Counted from the first letter of the stretch, positions 22,851 through 36,172 are shown. The stretch: DNA of 64,000 nucleotides from Monoplex corrugatus (GCA_030674185.1 JAPXFY010000031.1:46906007-46970006); one strand, 5' to 3'. Notes: generated from the sequence alone by a model not told the origin. Program-made: numbers and translations.

Positions 22851-23010
22851 CCTTTGACTCCCACACATTGTCAACCATGCTACCAAAGCAGACACGTAAC
22901 CCTTTGTCTCCCTCACCCTATTCTTCCTTCAAGCCGGCTGATAGAGTGAAGGGAGTCAAAGGGTTAAGTTTTTGCAGTTGGTGGATAGGGTGCTGGAGCC
23001 GAAGAGTTAA
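22846..23010. mobile_element. TTAA-bounded MITE, copy 7
   Basis: Starts TTAACCCTTTGACTCCCACA and ends CCGAAGAGTTAA. The central palindrome is decayed (TTCTTCCTTCAAGCCGGCTG). Confidence 0.65.
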
Positions 23011-23099
23011 CGTGCCTACCTGACTTTGTGCATGCACAACGCACATGAAGGTGGTGTGGACACCGGCATGTCAGCATACACACTGACCTGGGAGACCAG

Positions 23100-24550
23100 A
23101 AAACTGTCCACCCTTTGCCAACCACACACTGACCACCCTTTGCCAACCACACACTGACCACCCTTTGCCAACCACACACTGTCTATACAGGGTCAAACTG
23201 ACCACCCTTTGCAAACCACACACTGTCTATACAGGGTCAAACTGACCACCCTTTGCCAACCACACACTGTCTATACAGGGTCAAACTGACCACCCTTTGC
23301 AAACCACACACTGTCTATACAGGGTCAAACTGACCACCCTTTGCCAACCACACACTGTCTATACAGGGTCAAACTGACCACCCTTTGCCAACCACACACT
23401 GTCTATACAGAGTCAAACTGTCCACCCTTTGCCACACCACACACTGTCTATACAGGGTCAAACTGTCCATACCCTTTGCCAACTACACACTGTCTATACA
23501 GGGTCAAACTGACCACCCTTTGCCAACCACACACTGTCTATACAGGGTCAAACTGTCCACCCTTTGCCAACCACACACTGTCTATACAGGGTCAAACTGA
23601 CCATACCCTTTGCCAACCACACACTGTCTATACAGGGTCAAACTGACCATAAGCTTTGCCAACCACACACTGTCTATACAGGGTCAAACTGACCATACCC
23701 TTTGCCAACCACACACTGTCTATACAGAGTCAAACTGACCATACCCTTTGCCAACCACACACTGTCTATACAGGGTCAAACTGACCACCCTTTGCCAACC
23801 ACACACTGTCTATACAGGGTCAAACTGACCACCCTTTGCCAACCACACACTGTCTATACAGGGTCAAACTGTCCACCCTTTGCCAACCACACACTGTCTA
23901 TACAGGGTCAAACTGACCATACCCTTTGCCAACCACACTCTGTCTATACAGGGTCAAACTGACCACCCTTTGCCAACCACACACTGTCTATACAGGGTCA
24001 AACTGACCATACCCTTTGCCAACCACACACTGTCTATACAGGGTCAAACTGACCAAACCCTTTGCCAACCACACACTGTTTATACAGGGTCAAACTGTCC
24101 ATACCCTTTGCCAACCACACACTGTCTATACAGGGTCAAACTGACCACCCTTTGCCAACCACACACTGTCTATACAGGGTCAAACTGACCACCCTTTGCC
24201 AACCACACACTGTCTATACAGGGTCAAACTGACCACCCTTTGCCAACCACACACTGTCTATACAGGGTCAAACTGACCATACCCTTTGCCAACCACACAC
24301 TGTCTATACAGGGTCAAACTGACCACCCTTTGCCAACTACACACTGTCTATACAGGGTCAAACTGACCATACCCTTTGCCAATTACACACTGTCTATACA
24401 GGGTCAAACTGACCACCCTTTGCCAACCACACACTGTCTATACAGGGTCAAACTGTCCATACCCTTTGCCAACTACACACTGTCTATACAGGGTCAAACT
24501 GACCACCCTTTGCCAACCACACACTGTCTATACAGGGTCAAACTGACCAT
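23100..24550. repeat. 44/46-bp minisatellite
   Basis: About 32 copies of a unit with CCAACCACACACTGTCTATA and CAGGGTCAAACTGACC. Forms CCACCCTTTG (44 bp) and CCATACCCTTTG (46 bp) are intermixed. Very uniform. Confidence 0.95.
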
Positions 24551-24599
24551 CTAACTGATAGTCTGGGATCCTGAACATGGGGCCACCTTGCCCTCAGTA

Positions 24600-24668
24600 A
24601 GCAATCTGACCAGTTTATGTTTCTGACCACTTTATGTCTCTGACCAGTTTATGTCTCTGACCAGTTTT
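24600..24668. repeat. 17-bp minisatellite, ~4 copies
   Basis: CTGACCAGTTTATGTCT repeats four times with small changes. Confidence 0.85.
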
Positions 24669-24744
24669 GCTTACAAAACAGCATGTACATCGTTTCATGC
24701 AAACAAAAGCAGAAGGGAAAGACAAGGGAAGGAAAGCCATGACA

Positions 24745-25640
24745 GTTTCACACCATCAAAACAGTAGAGGAGAAGAACACACTTTGTTCACTTCACATCA
24801 GTAAGGATTTACATCAACAAAACAGCAGAAGAGAAGAACACAGCTCTGCTCAATTCACACTTTTAGAATGAATTTACATTAGCAAAACAGCAGAAGAGAA
24901 GAGCAAAGTCTTGCTCAATTCACACTTTTAGATATGATTTACGTCAGCAAAGCAGCAGAACAGAAGAGCAAAGTCTTACTCAATTCACACTTTTAGATAT
25001 GTTTACGTCAGCAAAACAGCAGAAGAGAAGAGCAAAGTCTTACTCAATTCACACTTTTAGATATGTTTACGTCAGCAAAACAGTAGACGAGAAGAACGCA
25101 CTTCTTGCTCAATTTATACTTTTAGAAAGAATTTACATCAGCAAAATAGTAGAAGAGAAGAACGCACTTCTGCTCAATTCACACTTTTAGAAAGAATTTA
25201 CTCAGCAAAAGAGAGAGAAGAACCATTCTGCCAATTCACATTTTAGAGAATTTACGTCAGCAAAACAGAGAAGAGAAGAACACATTTCTGCACAATTCAC
25301 AATTTTAGATGAATTTACGTCAGCAAAACAGTAGAAGAGAAGAACAAAGTCTGGCTCAAATCACACTTTTAGATATGTTTAATTCAGCAAAACAGAAACA
25401 GAGATGCAGGCCCCACAAATGTCTGCTCAATTCACACTTTTACATGAATTTACATTGATCAGCAAAACAGCAGAAGAGAAGAACAAAGTCTTGCTCAATT
25501 CACACTTTAGATATGTTTACATCAACATAACAGAAACAGAGTGGCAGGCCGCACAAATGTCTGCTCAATTCACACTCTGTGATCACTTTACATCAACATA
25601 GCAGTAAAAGACAAGACGACTTTGCTCTGTCCACACTACA
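24745..25640. repeat. ~65-bp minisatellite
   Basis: About 13 units with GCAGAAGAGAAGAGCAAAGT, CAATTCACACTTTTAGATAT and TTTACGTCAGCAAA. Units decay to the right; the last recognisable ones reach about 25730. Confidence 0.9.
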
Positions 25641-25832
25641 CCTCATCATGAAAGACAATTCAGTCTTTGTGATGACCTTATATAACTTAGCAGCAGAAAA
25701 CAAGACACTGTTGCTCAGTTCACACCACACAACATCACCACCAAAGACAACGACTACGTTACCTTTTCACGACCACACTGTGAAAATACCGTCACTGCTC
25801 TTGCGTCAAAAGAGGTCTCAGCATACTTTGTT

Positions 25833-26905
25833 CTTGTTATGGACAATCTACCATAACTGTTCTTGTTATGGACAGTCTACAATAACTGTTCTTGTTATGG
25901 ACAATCTACCATAACTGTTCTTGTTATAGACAATCTACAATAACTGTTCTTGTTATGGACAATCTACCATAACTGTTCTTGTTATAGACAATCTACAATA
26001 ACTGTTCTTGTTATGGACAATCTACCATAACTGTTCTTGTTATAGACAATCTACAATAACTGTTCTTGTTATAGACAACCTACCATAACTGTTCTTGTTA
26101 TGGACAATCTACCATAACTGTTCTTGTTATGGACAATCTACCATAACTGTTCTTGTTATAGACAATCTACAATAACTGTTCTTGTTATGACAACCTACCA
26201 TAACTGTTCTTGTTATGGGCAATCTACCATAACTGTTTTTGTTATGGACAATCTACCATAACTGTTCTTGTTATAGACAATCTACAATAACTGTTCTTGT
26301 TATAGACAACCTACCATAACTGTTCTTGTTATAGACAATCTACCATAACTGTTTTTGTTATGGACAATCTACCATAACTGTTCTTGTTATGGACAATCTA
26401 CCATAACTGTTCTTGTTATGGACAATCTACCATAACTGTTCTTGTTATGGACAATCTACCATAACTGTTCTTGTTATGGACAATCTACCATAACTGTTCT
26501 TGTTATGGACAATCTACCATAACTGTTCTTGTTATAGACAATCTACCATAACTGTTCTTGTTATGGACAACCTACCATAACTGTTCTTGTTATAGACAAT
26601 CTACCATAACTGTTCTTGTTATAGACAATCTACCATAACTGTTCTTGTTATGGACAATCTACCACAACTGTTTTTGTTATGGACAATCTACCATAACTGT
26701 TCTTGTTATGGACAACCTACCATAACTGTTCTCGTTATGGACAACCTACCATAACTGTTTTTGTTATGGACAATCTACCATAACTGTTCTCGTTATGGAC
26801 AATCTACCTTAACTGTTCTCGTTATGGACAATCCTACCATAACTGTTTTGTTATGGACAACCTACCATAACTGTTTTTGTTATGGACAATCTACCATAAC
26901 CAAAA
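25833..26905. repeat. 29-bp minisatellite
   Basis: About 37 copies of a unit with TTCTTGTTATGGACAATCTA and CCATAACTG. ATGGAC/ATAGAC and CAATC/CAACC variants alternate. Confidence 0.95.
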
Positions 26906-27109
26906 CAACGTTGGTCTCCTTCCCCAAACCAGTGCTCTCTCTCATTCACAAAGGACAAAACTGACCCTTCTTCTTCCATCTGGTAACGATGGCCACACCA
27001 AGTCCAATTCATAAACGAAGTGTTCGTCTTTTCCTGTTGATGATGGTTTACTAAGGAAGATGTCAAAACAACGGATGTTGGGGCTTGGGTTTTTCTTTTA
27101 TTTCAATTT

Positions 27110-27560
27110 TCATAAACAAGGCATACTGTAACGACTTGATCTTTTTTTCTTCCTTCTTTTTCTTAGCATTCCAGTTTTTCTCAGATGCGTATATACACGT
27201 TGTTTTTGCTCACACTATGCAGGGGGCATGTTGCTGCACAGTTTCCATACTCCATCTTCGGTGGGCGTGCATGCTTGGTGTTTTCATGTTACTAAAAGTC
27301 ACCAGACACTGACATGACTTACAGGATCTTTAACCTGCATAGTTGGTATTCTAGGTGTGTATACATACACATGAAGGGGTTTAGTCAGGTTCTAACAGGA
27401 CTGCATATAAGCTGTTCTGGGACATCAGAACAATGTCCACCCTTCAGATAAAAAAAAGATCTCCACCAGACAGGGTCTTGGCCATATCCAGCAAGAGTTG
27501 AACCCAGACTTTGCGATTAGAAGTCCAACATCTTACCCATCTGACTACTGCACTTATCAT
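27110..27560 (-). mobile_element. tRNA-derived SINE, family S2, minus strand
   Basis: On the minus strand there is an A-box-like GATGGGTAAGATGTTGG, a B box GGGTTCAACTC, and then TTAAAGATCCTGTAAGTCAT. A body follows with AACACCAAGCATGCACGCCC, GGAGTATGGAAACTGTGCAG and GTGTATATACGCATCTGAG, ending in an AAGAAAAAGAAGG tail. From memory this body order is that of a SINE common in gastropod genomes. It is the main basis for the organism guess. Confidence 0.65.
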
Positions 27561-27621
27561 CTGGACATTATCAGATACCGTACATGTTACAATACTGGGT
27601 CGTCAGCTTTACATTTTCTCC

Positions 27622-27626
<5 letters not shown>

Positions 27627-27661
<35 letters not shown>

Positions 27662-27794
27662 CACACACACACACACACATCACACACACACACACAACAC
27701 ACACACACAGACACACACACACACCACACACACACACACAACACACACACACACAAGACACACACAGACACAGACACACACAACACACACACAC

Positions 27795-27865
<71 letters not shown>

Positions 27866-28180
27866 TCAGTCCATCAATCCCAGTTAAATAATCCAAACAC
27901 ACAAGTCATGAATGCAAAACCAACGAGAGGCTACCAACCAGAGGAGACCTTTCTCTTTCTCCCCCTCCCTCTCCCCTCCCTCTCTCTCTCCCCTCCTCCC
28001 TCTCCTCTCTCACTCCCTCCCTCTCTCTCTCTCCCTCCTCTCCCTCTGGCAGTTACACAGAATGCACAAATACATGTACACACACTCAGGTATCATATCA
28101 TAAATGTCTACATGCACACATGCACACCATAGTTTGACCAGAATCACTCTTTTTCTTAATTCGGGGGGGGGGGGGGGGGT
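27627..28180. repeat. (CA)n, (CT)n and poly-G simple repeats
   Basis: Broken CA tracts at 27628-27862, a CT/CCT-rich pyrimidine run at about 27950-28050, and an uninterrupted G run at about 28163-28179. Confidence 0.9.
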
Positions 28181-28248
28181 GAAAATATAAAACAAGAAAA
28201 AAAAAAGATCTCAGATTGATACTAAACTTTTACCTTGTAAGTATGTGT

Positions 28249-28250
28249 AC

Positions 28251-28343
<93 letters not shown>

Positions 28344-28625
28344 TGTGTGTGTGTGTGGTGTGTGTGTCTGTATATGTGAATATGTGTTGGTGTATGTGTG
28401 AAAGTGTGTGTGTGGGTGTGTGCCTGCATACATGTGTGGATGGTGCATGTGTAGGTATACATGTGTAAGTGTACGTGTGTGTGGTGTTATGTGTGGTGCA
28501 CATGTGTGTGGGTAGTGCCTGCATACGTGTGTGTTGTGTGTGTGGGGGGGGGGGGGTATGTGTATATGTGGGTGTATGTGTATGGGTGTAGATGTACGTG
28601 TGAGTTTGAGCATGTATGCGTATAC
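28249..28625. repeat. (TG)n, becoming degenerate TG-rich
   Basis: Pure TG at 28251-28340, then TG-rich sequence with ATGTGTG variants and a G10 run near 28543-28555. This is one of only two TG (not CA) tracts on this strand. Confidence 0.9.
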
Positions 28626-28959
28626 ATGACAGTGTTAGAGTATACTGGAGTCTATAAATCTGAGCACATGCATTTTTACACATACATGTTTGCATGCCCA
28701 TGCATCCACACATTAAAATCATGTCACCACTTATTCTATCTCAACGGACACCTATACAGAAGACACACCTGTATTTTCTACAGTATTTTATTATCAAAAA
28801 CATATATCATTTGATATGCAATGTTACAACAATAAAAAAAAATCAGCATAGCAAAGCAACGGGCAACATTTCAGTAAAAGCTTTTCACACACATCTTGTT
28901 TCTTCAAAATCAGTTTATGCCGACTCACATGACACCTACAGATGATGCTGGTAACATGG

Positions 28960-29335
28960 ATCTCTTTGATTCTTGACTTTACTTCATCATTTATCATAAA
29001 ATCCTTCCATTTGACGCCACAGACCTCGTGTAGGCACTTAAGGTCAAAGGAGACCAGCTTCTTCTCCTGGAATCTTTTCAGGTGCCATGTTTCATAACTG
29101 AACTGCACGGTTGGCAGAAGGCTGGAGTTGTACAACCGCAATTTTAATCTCAGAAAGAGATTTTGCTATTCTAGATTTCTGGTAAGTTGTTGAATGCTGC
29201 CGTTGCTTTGCCGTGCATGTAGTCATGTCGTTTAAAATGCTGACTGAACTGCCGAAGTACATTAAGTCCTTGACGATCTCAACCTCAACATTGGACAGAA
29301 TGAGGTTGAGGTCATGAAGACAGAAGAAGAAAGCA
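28960..29335 (-). mobile_element. Non-LTR retrotransposon RT fragment
   Basis: On the minus strand broken frames give VEIVKDLMYFGSSVS, corresponding to the 'V..FKYLGS.IS' motif of the RT thumb region. After a frameshift come RLYNSSLLPTVQFSYETWHL and CLHEVCGVKWKDFMINDEV, matching the conserved 'LY.S.V.PTLLYG.E.W' and 'CLR.I..I.W.D.I.NEE' segments. The core RT is absent, and stops and frameshifts show it is dead. It is not closely related to the L1x copies. Confidence 0.7.
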
Positions 29336-29504
29336 GCAAAGAGGAAAAATGTTCATAGTGTCTTCATATCATACACACAAGGCTTCTACTGATAGCAGAT
29401 AAAACAAAAATTGTACTCCACAACTCAACAGACATTAAATTCAGTTCGTGTTGTTTACCGCCCCGCTGATTGCTATGGGCCATATTTGAGAGTTCAACAG
29501 GGAT

Positions 29505-29695
29505 AATAAGTATCAATCCAACGAGAAAGTATGCAGGACTTTATCGAACACATACAGTAAATGGACCAGCAAGGCAGACAATGATATGAAGAAATGACAG
29601 AAAGCAAAGGAGGAAGAAAGAAACAAAGAGAGTGACAGAAAGAGGAAATTTCTAGCACACAATTTCCAGAAGGTAAGGAATTACTGAGATCATTA
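29505..29695 (+). repeat. Dispersed repeat D2, right-hand fragment
   Basis: GACTTTATCGAACACATACA, AATGGACCAGCAAGGCAGAC and AATTTCCAGAAGG match the right half of the D2 copies at 38985, 56420 and 58070. Confidence 0.65.
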
Positions 29696-29704
29696 TCACA
29701 AATG

Positions 29705-31095
29705 AAAGAGTCAGAGCCAATTATGGACAACATGGATACCATGGAACCAATAAAAGCTACATGCAATAGGCACAACAATGGATACCATGAACCAATAACA
29801 AAACCTACATGCCAATTATGGCACAACACGGATACCATGGAACCAATAAAAAGCCTCCAGTGCCAATTATGGCCACAACATGGATACCATGGAACCAATA
29901 ACAAAAGCCTACAGTGCCAATTATGGCACAACACATGGATACCATGGAACCAATAACAAAAGCCTAACAGTGCCAATTATGCACAACAACATGGATACCA
30001 TGAACCAATAACAAAAGCCTAACAATGCCAATTATGGCACAACAACATGGATACCATGGAAACCCAATAACAAAAGCCTAACAATGCCAATTATGGCAAA
30101 CAACATGGATACCATGGAACCAATAACAAAAGCCTAACAATGCCAATTATGGCACAACAACATGGATACCATGGAACCAATAACAAAAGCCTAACAGTGC
30201 CAATTATGGCAAACAACATGGATACCATGGAACCAATAACAAAAGCCTAACAATGCCAATTATGGCACAACAACATGGATACCATGGAACCAATAACAAA
30301 AGCCTACAATGCCAATTATGGCACAACAACATGGATACCATGGAACCAATAACAAAAGCCTACAATGCCAATTATGGCACAACAACATGGATACCATGGA
30401 ACCAATAACAAAAGCCTACAATGCCAATTATGGCACTAACAACATGGATACCATGGAACCAATAACAAAAGCCTACAATGCCAATTATGGCACAACAACA
30501 TGGATACCATGGAACCAATAACAAAAGCCTACAATGCCAATTATGGCACAACACATGGATACCATGGAACCAATAACAAAAGCCTAACAATGCCAATTAT
30601 GGCACAACAACATGGATACCATGGAACCAATAACAAAAGCCTACAATGCCAATTATGGCACAACAACATGGATACCATGGAACCAATAACAAAAGCCTAA
30701 CAATGCCAATTATGGCACAACATGGATACCATGGAACCAATACACAAAAGCCTACAATGCCAATTATGGCACAACAACATGGAACCATGGAACAATAACA
30801 AAACTCAATGCCAATTATGGCACAACAACATGGATACATGGAACATAACAAGCTACAATGCATATGGCACAACACATGGATACCATGGACCAATACAAAG
30901 CCTACAATGCCAATTATGGCACAACAACATGGATACCATGGAACAATAACAAAGCCTAACAGTGCCAATTATGGCACAACAACATGGATACATGGAACCA
31001 ATAACAAAGCCTAACATGCCAATTATGGCACAACAACATGGATACCATGGAACAATAACAAAGCTACAATGCCAATTATGCACAACAACATGACA
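29705..31095. repeat. ~56-bp minisatellite
   Basis: About 25 units with ACATGGATACCATGGAACCA, ATAACAAAAGCC and TGCCAATTATGGCACAACA. The last seven units (30770 on) carry many single-base losses, mostly in repeated letters. This may be true decay or long-read sequencing error. Confidence 0.95.
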
Positions 31096-31239
31096 GACTA
31101 CTGTGTTTCAAATATTATGACTACAGAAAATAATAAGTACATAATTTGCATAATCATGATGGAAGTAAGACAAATCAGTTTTGATACAGACAGCAGAATG
31201 ATTGGGGTTTACATAGCACTGATAATTTGGCTGTCGTTG

Positions 31240-31690
31240 CAGCATAATGATGAAGAAGAAGAACCAATACTGTTGTACGGATGTGAGGCGTAGACAGTCA
31301 ACAAACAAAGCCAGAACAAGATTGAGGCAGCTGAGATGTGGTTTCTCAGAAGAATGTTGAGTGTTCCATGGACAGCAAAGAAAACAAATGAGACAGTCTT
31401 GATGGAGGCAGACACAAGTAGATCACTCATAAGGAAGATTAGGAAAAGACAGGCAACATTTACAGGCCATTTTATGAGGAAGGGGAATTTGGAGCACCTG
31501 GTCACAACGGGAAAGCTGGAGGGAAAGAGAGCACCGGGTAGACCCAGGGAGAAAATGCTGGACAGACTTGCAGAGTGGCTGGGGACAAGGGGGGTGGAAG
31601 AGATGCTAGGGGCAACGAGAGATAGAGACAGATGGAAGTCCATGATCGCCAACGCCATGCGGCAGGGCACCTGATGATGATGATGATAAG
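31240..31690 (+). mobile_element. LINE 3' end, family L1x, copy 3 (best preserved)
   Basis: A frame open from 31336 to 31673 shows MWFLRRMLSVPWTAKKTNET, RKRQATFTGHFMRKGNLEHL, GKLEGKRAPGRPREKMLDRL and ends MIANAMRQGT. This is the conserved tail of endonuclease/reverse-transcriptase LINE proteins. A stop splits the YGCEA/TVN segment upstream at about 31292. The (GATGAT)n tail is short. The catalytic RT domain is absent. Confidence 0.8.
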
Positions 31691-31721
31691 AAGAATAAAA
31701 CCAACACTCAGCAACAAACAG

Positions 31722-31837
31722 CACAGGGAGGCCTCAAGCCTTGAAACACACCTGGGATACCATACAGAGGTTTGTCCAGAACAGACATGAGTGTCGGACT
31801 TTCATTGCTGCCCTACAGGCCGATGGCATAATGGGTA
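31722..31837 (+). CDS. Candidate exon in unique island (plus strand)
   Basis: An acceptor-like CTCAGCAACAAACAG precedes a plus-strand frame reading ALKHTWDTIQRFVQNRHECR then TFIAALQADGIMG. It reaches a possible donor (GTAGTA at 31835 or GTAAGC at 31838); the frame stops soon after, at 31854-31856. Composition looks like a helical folded protein. The island lies between a LINE end and the 38-bp array. No family recognised. The other two frames stop earlier, but at this length that is weak evidence. It may belong to a nested plus-strand gene. Confidence 0.3.
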
Positions 31838-31984
31838 GTAAGCAAGGAAGCCAGTAAATACCATGTGTCATACACAACTCTGGAGCAATCCCATAAATGC
31901 TGACTACCCTGACACACCCACAAGGGTTTATTATAAAACATTCTGATAACTTGGAACACACAGTCACTGGAACGTACTACTGAC

Positions 31985-33890
31985 AATTTTGGCAATAATG
32001 GCACAACCACAGGAGTACAACATTGATGTTTTTGGCACAATCCCAGAAGCACAAAACAATACTGCCCAAAATGGCATGACCATTTGAAGAATATCATGGT
32101 TAGCCTGGCAAACAGCAGACAGGTCACGCAGACAGTTTTATGCCAAAAGCACAAACACAGAAGGAACACATGTTTTGCCACAAACGAGACATCAAGAAGG
32201 TAAAAGTTTTGCCACACATAGCAAAACACAGAAGGTAAATATAGTTTTGCCACAAATGGCACAATCACAGAAGAAATACAGTTTTGCCACAAATGGCACT
32301 AATCACAGAAGATAAATATAGTTTGCCACAAATGGCACAATCACAGAGGTAAATAGTTTGCCACAAATGGCACAATCACAGAAGGTAAATACATCTGCTA
32401 CAAATGGCACAATCACAGAAGGTATCAATTTTGCCACAAATGGCACAACACAGAAGGTAAAATACTTTTGCCACAAATGGCACAATCACAGAATGGAAAT
32501 ACAGTTTTGCCACAAATGGCACAATCACAGAAGGGAAATACAGTTTTGCCACAAATGGCACACTCACAGAAGGTAAATACAGTCTGCCACAAATGGCACA
32601 ATCTCAGAAGGGAAATACAGTTTTGCCACAAATGGCACAATCACAGAATGGAAATACAGTTTTGCCACAAATGGCACAATCACAGAAGGGAAATACAGTT
32701 TTGCCACAAATGGCACAATCACAGAAGGTAAATACAGTTTTGCCACAAATGGCACAATCACAGAAGGGAAATACAGTTTTGCCACAAATGGCACAATCAC
32801 AGAAGGTAAATACAGTTTTGCCACAAATGGCACAATCACAGAAGGTAAATATACTCTGCCACAAATGGCACAATCACAGAAGGTAAATACACCCTGCCAC
32901 AAATGGCACAATCACAGAAGGGAAATACAGTCTGCCACAAATGGCACAATCACAGAAGGGAAATACAGTCTGCCACAAATGGCACAATCACAGAAGGGAA
33001 ATACACTCTGCCACAAATGGCACAATCACAGAAGGTAAATACAGTTTTGTCACAAATGGCACAATCACAGAAGGTAAATACAGTTTTGTCACAAATGGCA
33101 CAATCACAGAAGGTAAATACACTCTGCCACAAATGGCACAATCACAGAAGGTAAATACACCCTGCCACAAATGGCACAATCACAGAAGGGAAATACAGTC
33201 TGCCACAAATGGCACAATCACAGAAGGGAAATACAGTCTGCCACAAATGGCACAATCACAGAAGGGAAATACACTCTGCCACAAATGGCACAATCACAGA
33301 AGGTAAATACAGTTTTGTCACAAATGGCACAATCAGAGAAGGTAAATACAGTTTTGTCACAAATGGCACAATCACAGAAGGTAAATACACTCTGCCACAA
33401 ATGGCACAATCACAGAAGGTAAATACAGTTTTGCCACAAATGGCACAATCACAGAAGGTAAATACAGTTTTGCCACAAATGGCACAATCACAGAAGGTAA
33501 ATACAGTCTGCCACAAATGGCACAATCACAGAAGGGAAATACAGTTTTGCCACAAATGGCAAAAAGACACTACAAGAACACAATTTTATCACAAATGGCA
33601 AAAAATCGTGCATGTACGATACATTTTTGCCACACATGGCACGATCACAAAAGTAGGACATGATTTTGTCAGAAATGGCACAATCACAAAAGCCGAAATT
33701 GGTTCTGCCACAAATGGCACAATCACTTGAGCAGACCACAGCTTTGGCACTAACAACACAGTCACAGGAGTATACCAGTATAATACAGCTTTGCACTCAC
33801 GGCAAAATGGCAAAGAGTAAAATATGTGCAGCTTGGGCACAAATGGCACAACCACAGGAATAATACTGATAATTTTGGCACTAAACACAC
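31985..33890. repeat. 38/39-bp minisatellite
   Basis: About 48 copies of a unit with GCCACAAATGGCACAATCAC and AGAAGGTAAATACAG. CAGTTTTGC, CAGTCTGC and CACTCTGC variants occur. The block at 32890-33130 is repeated almost exactly at 33158-33400, a higher-order duplication of about 268 bp. Both ends are diverged. Confidence 0.95.
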
Positions 33891-33929
33891 GATTACAGAA
33901 GCATAATTCAGAAAATTTTGTTTAGGTCA

Positions 33930-34548
33930 GTGAAAAATATATGTATCAATTATTGAGACAGGTTGGTAAATTTAAATATTTGGGAATGATCATCAGACAG
34001 CAGATGCACATTAGAAATAGCCAGCAGAATCGGCCAAGCCAAAACAGCATTCAAGAAGATGAAAAGCATTCTTACCAACAAATGTCTATCACTTAACATC
34101 AGGAAGAGAATTCTTGTATGTCAGAACCGATAATGTTATACGGTCGTGAGGCGTGGACAGTCAACATGCAAAGCCAGAACAAGATTGAGGCAGCGGAAAT
34201 GTGGTTTCTAAGTAGAATGTTCAGAGTTCCATGGACAACAAAGAAACCAAACGAGACAGTCTTGATGGAAGCAGACACAAGAAGATCACTGATAAAGAAG
34301 ATTAAAAAAGACTAGCAACATTTATAAGACATTTTATGAGGAATGGGGAATTAGAGCACCTGGTCACAAAAGGAAAGCTGGAGGGAAAGAGAACACCAGG
34401 TAGACTCGGGGAAAAAATACTGGATGGACTTGCAGGGTGGCTGAGGACAGAGAGGGTGGGAGATGTTCTTGCAGCGGCAAGGGATAGATTCATATGGAGG
34501 GCCATGATCGCCAACGCCATGCGGCAAGGTATATGATGATGATGACGC
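33930..34548 (+). mobile_element. LINE 3' end, family L1x, copy 4 (longest)
   Basis: Starts in the RT thumb (VGKFKYLGMII near 33960), passes KKMKSILTNK-type sequence, then MLYGREAWTVNMQSQNKIEA, AAEMWFLSRMFRVPWTTKK and GKLEGKRTPGR. It ends MIANAMRQG with a GATGATGATGA tail at 34536. Broken by frameshifts near 34000 and 34110 and a stop at 34313. Confidence 0.8.
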
Positions 34549-34774
34549 CAGTTCATCAAAACAAACGATTCTGATTGAACTAACTACATGTATGCCGTAT
34601 GACAGTAGAATGGAGAAAAGCCCAAATCCACAAAACTGAAAAATATGTTATTTGATGATGATTGACTGGTCAAAGCAGAATTCAAGACTACAAGACTCAT
34701 TTCCCCAGGCACTGCCTGCAGAAAGACATGTCTCCAGGACCGCTCTTCTATTCCACATGAAGACCCGCACTAGG
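34549..34774. other. Unique island between LINE and array
   Basis: An acceptor-like TCATTTCCCCAG at 34698-34708 is followed by a short plus-strand frame (ALPAERHVSRTALLFHMKTR). The piece CTATTCCACATGAAGACC recurs at about 36703, past the array, so it flanks the array on both sides. Coding status unknown. Confidence 0.35.
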
Positions 34775-36098
34775 CAATGAAGTCCAGTGTACCTATCCAT
34801 CTGTCTGACCACTGAAGTCCAGTGTACCTACCTATCTGTCTGACCACTGAAGACCAGTGTACCTACCTATCTGTCTGACCACTGAAAACCAGTATACCTA
34901 CCTATCTGTCTGACCACTGAAACCAGTATACCTACTATCATCTGACCAGAAACCAGTAACTACCTATCTGTCTGACCACTGAAGACGTCATAACCTACCT
35001 ATTTATCTGACCACTGAAGACCATGTACCTATCTGTCTGACCACTGAAGACCAGTATACCTACCTATCTATCTGACCACTGAAGACCAGTATACCTACCT
35101 ATCTGTCTGACCACTGAAGACCAGTATACCAACCTATCTGTCTGACCACTGAAGACCAGTGTGCTTATCCATCTGTCTGACCACTGAAGACCAGTATACC
35201 TACCTATTATCTGACCACTGAAGACCAGTATACCTACCTATCTGTCTGACCACTGAAGACCATATACCACCTATCTGTCTGACCACTGAAGTCCAGTTGC
35301 TTATCCATCTGTCTGACCACTGAAACCAGTGTACCTACCTATCTGTCTGACCACTGAAGACCATGTTACCTATCTGTCTGACCACTGAAGACCAGTGTAC
35401 CTACCTATCTGTCTGACCACTGAAAACCAGTGTACCTACCTATCTGTCTGACCACTGAAGACCAGTGTACCTACCTATCTGTCTGACCACTGAAGACCAG
35501 TATGCCTACCTATCTGTCTGACCACTGAAGACCAGTGTACCTACCTATCTATCTGACCATGAAGACCACTATACCTACCTATCTGTCTGACCACTGAAGA
35601 CCAGTATCCTATCCATCTGTCTGACCACTGAAGACCATGTACCTACCTATCTATCTGACCACTGAAGACCACTATACCTACCTATCTGTCTGACCACTGA
35701 AGACCAGTGTACCTATCTGTCTGACCACTGAAGACCAGTATACCTACCTATCTATCTGACCACTGAAGACCAGTATACCTACCCATCTGTCTGACCACTG
35801 TAGACCAGTGTACCTATCTGTCTGACCACTGAAGACCAGTGTACCTACCTATATGTCTGACCACTGAAGACCAGTGTACCTACCTATCTGTCTGACCACT
35901 GAAGACCAGTATACCTACCTATCTGTCTGACCACTGAAGACCAGTGTACTACCCATCTAGTCTGACCACTGAAGACCAGTATACCTACCTATCTATCTGA
36001 CCACTGAAGACCAGTGTACCAACCTATCTGTCTGACCACTGAAGACCAGTGTACCTACCTATCTGTCTGACCACTGAAGACCAGTGTACCTACCCATC
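34775..36098. repeat. 35-bp minisatellite
   Basis: About 37 copies with ACTGAAGACCAGTGTACCTA and CCTATCTGTCTGACC. Shortened units occur, as do clustered single-base losses (34920-35010). Confidence 0.95.
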
Positions 36099-36172
36099 TA
36101 TCCAACTATAGACTTTATTAATATCATTCAGTTTACTGAGGAAAGCAAACAACATGTGTGTCACGTGATCCA

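Noticed and set aside
30770..31095. Many one-base deletions in the 56-bp array as a biological signal
   Set aside because: They cluster in doubled letters and look like uncorrected long-read errors, so no biological meaning was given to them.
31985..33890. CRISPR-like regular repeats
   Set aside because: The repeats are contiguous and the 'spacers' are themselves repeated; there are no cas genes and the genome is eukaryotic. The same holds for the other arrays.
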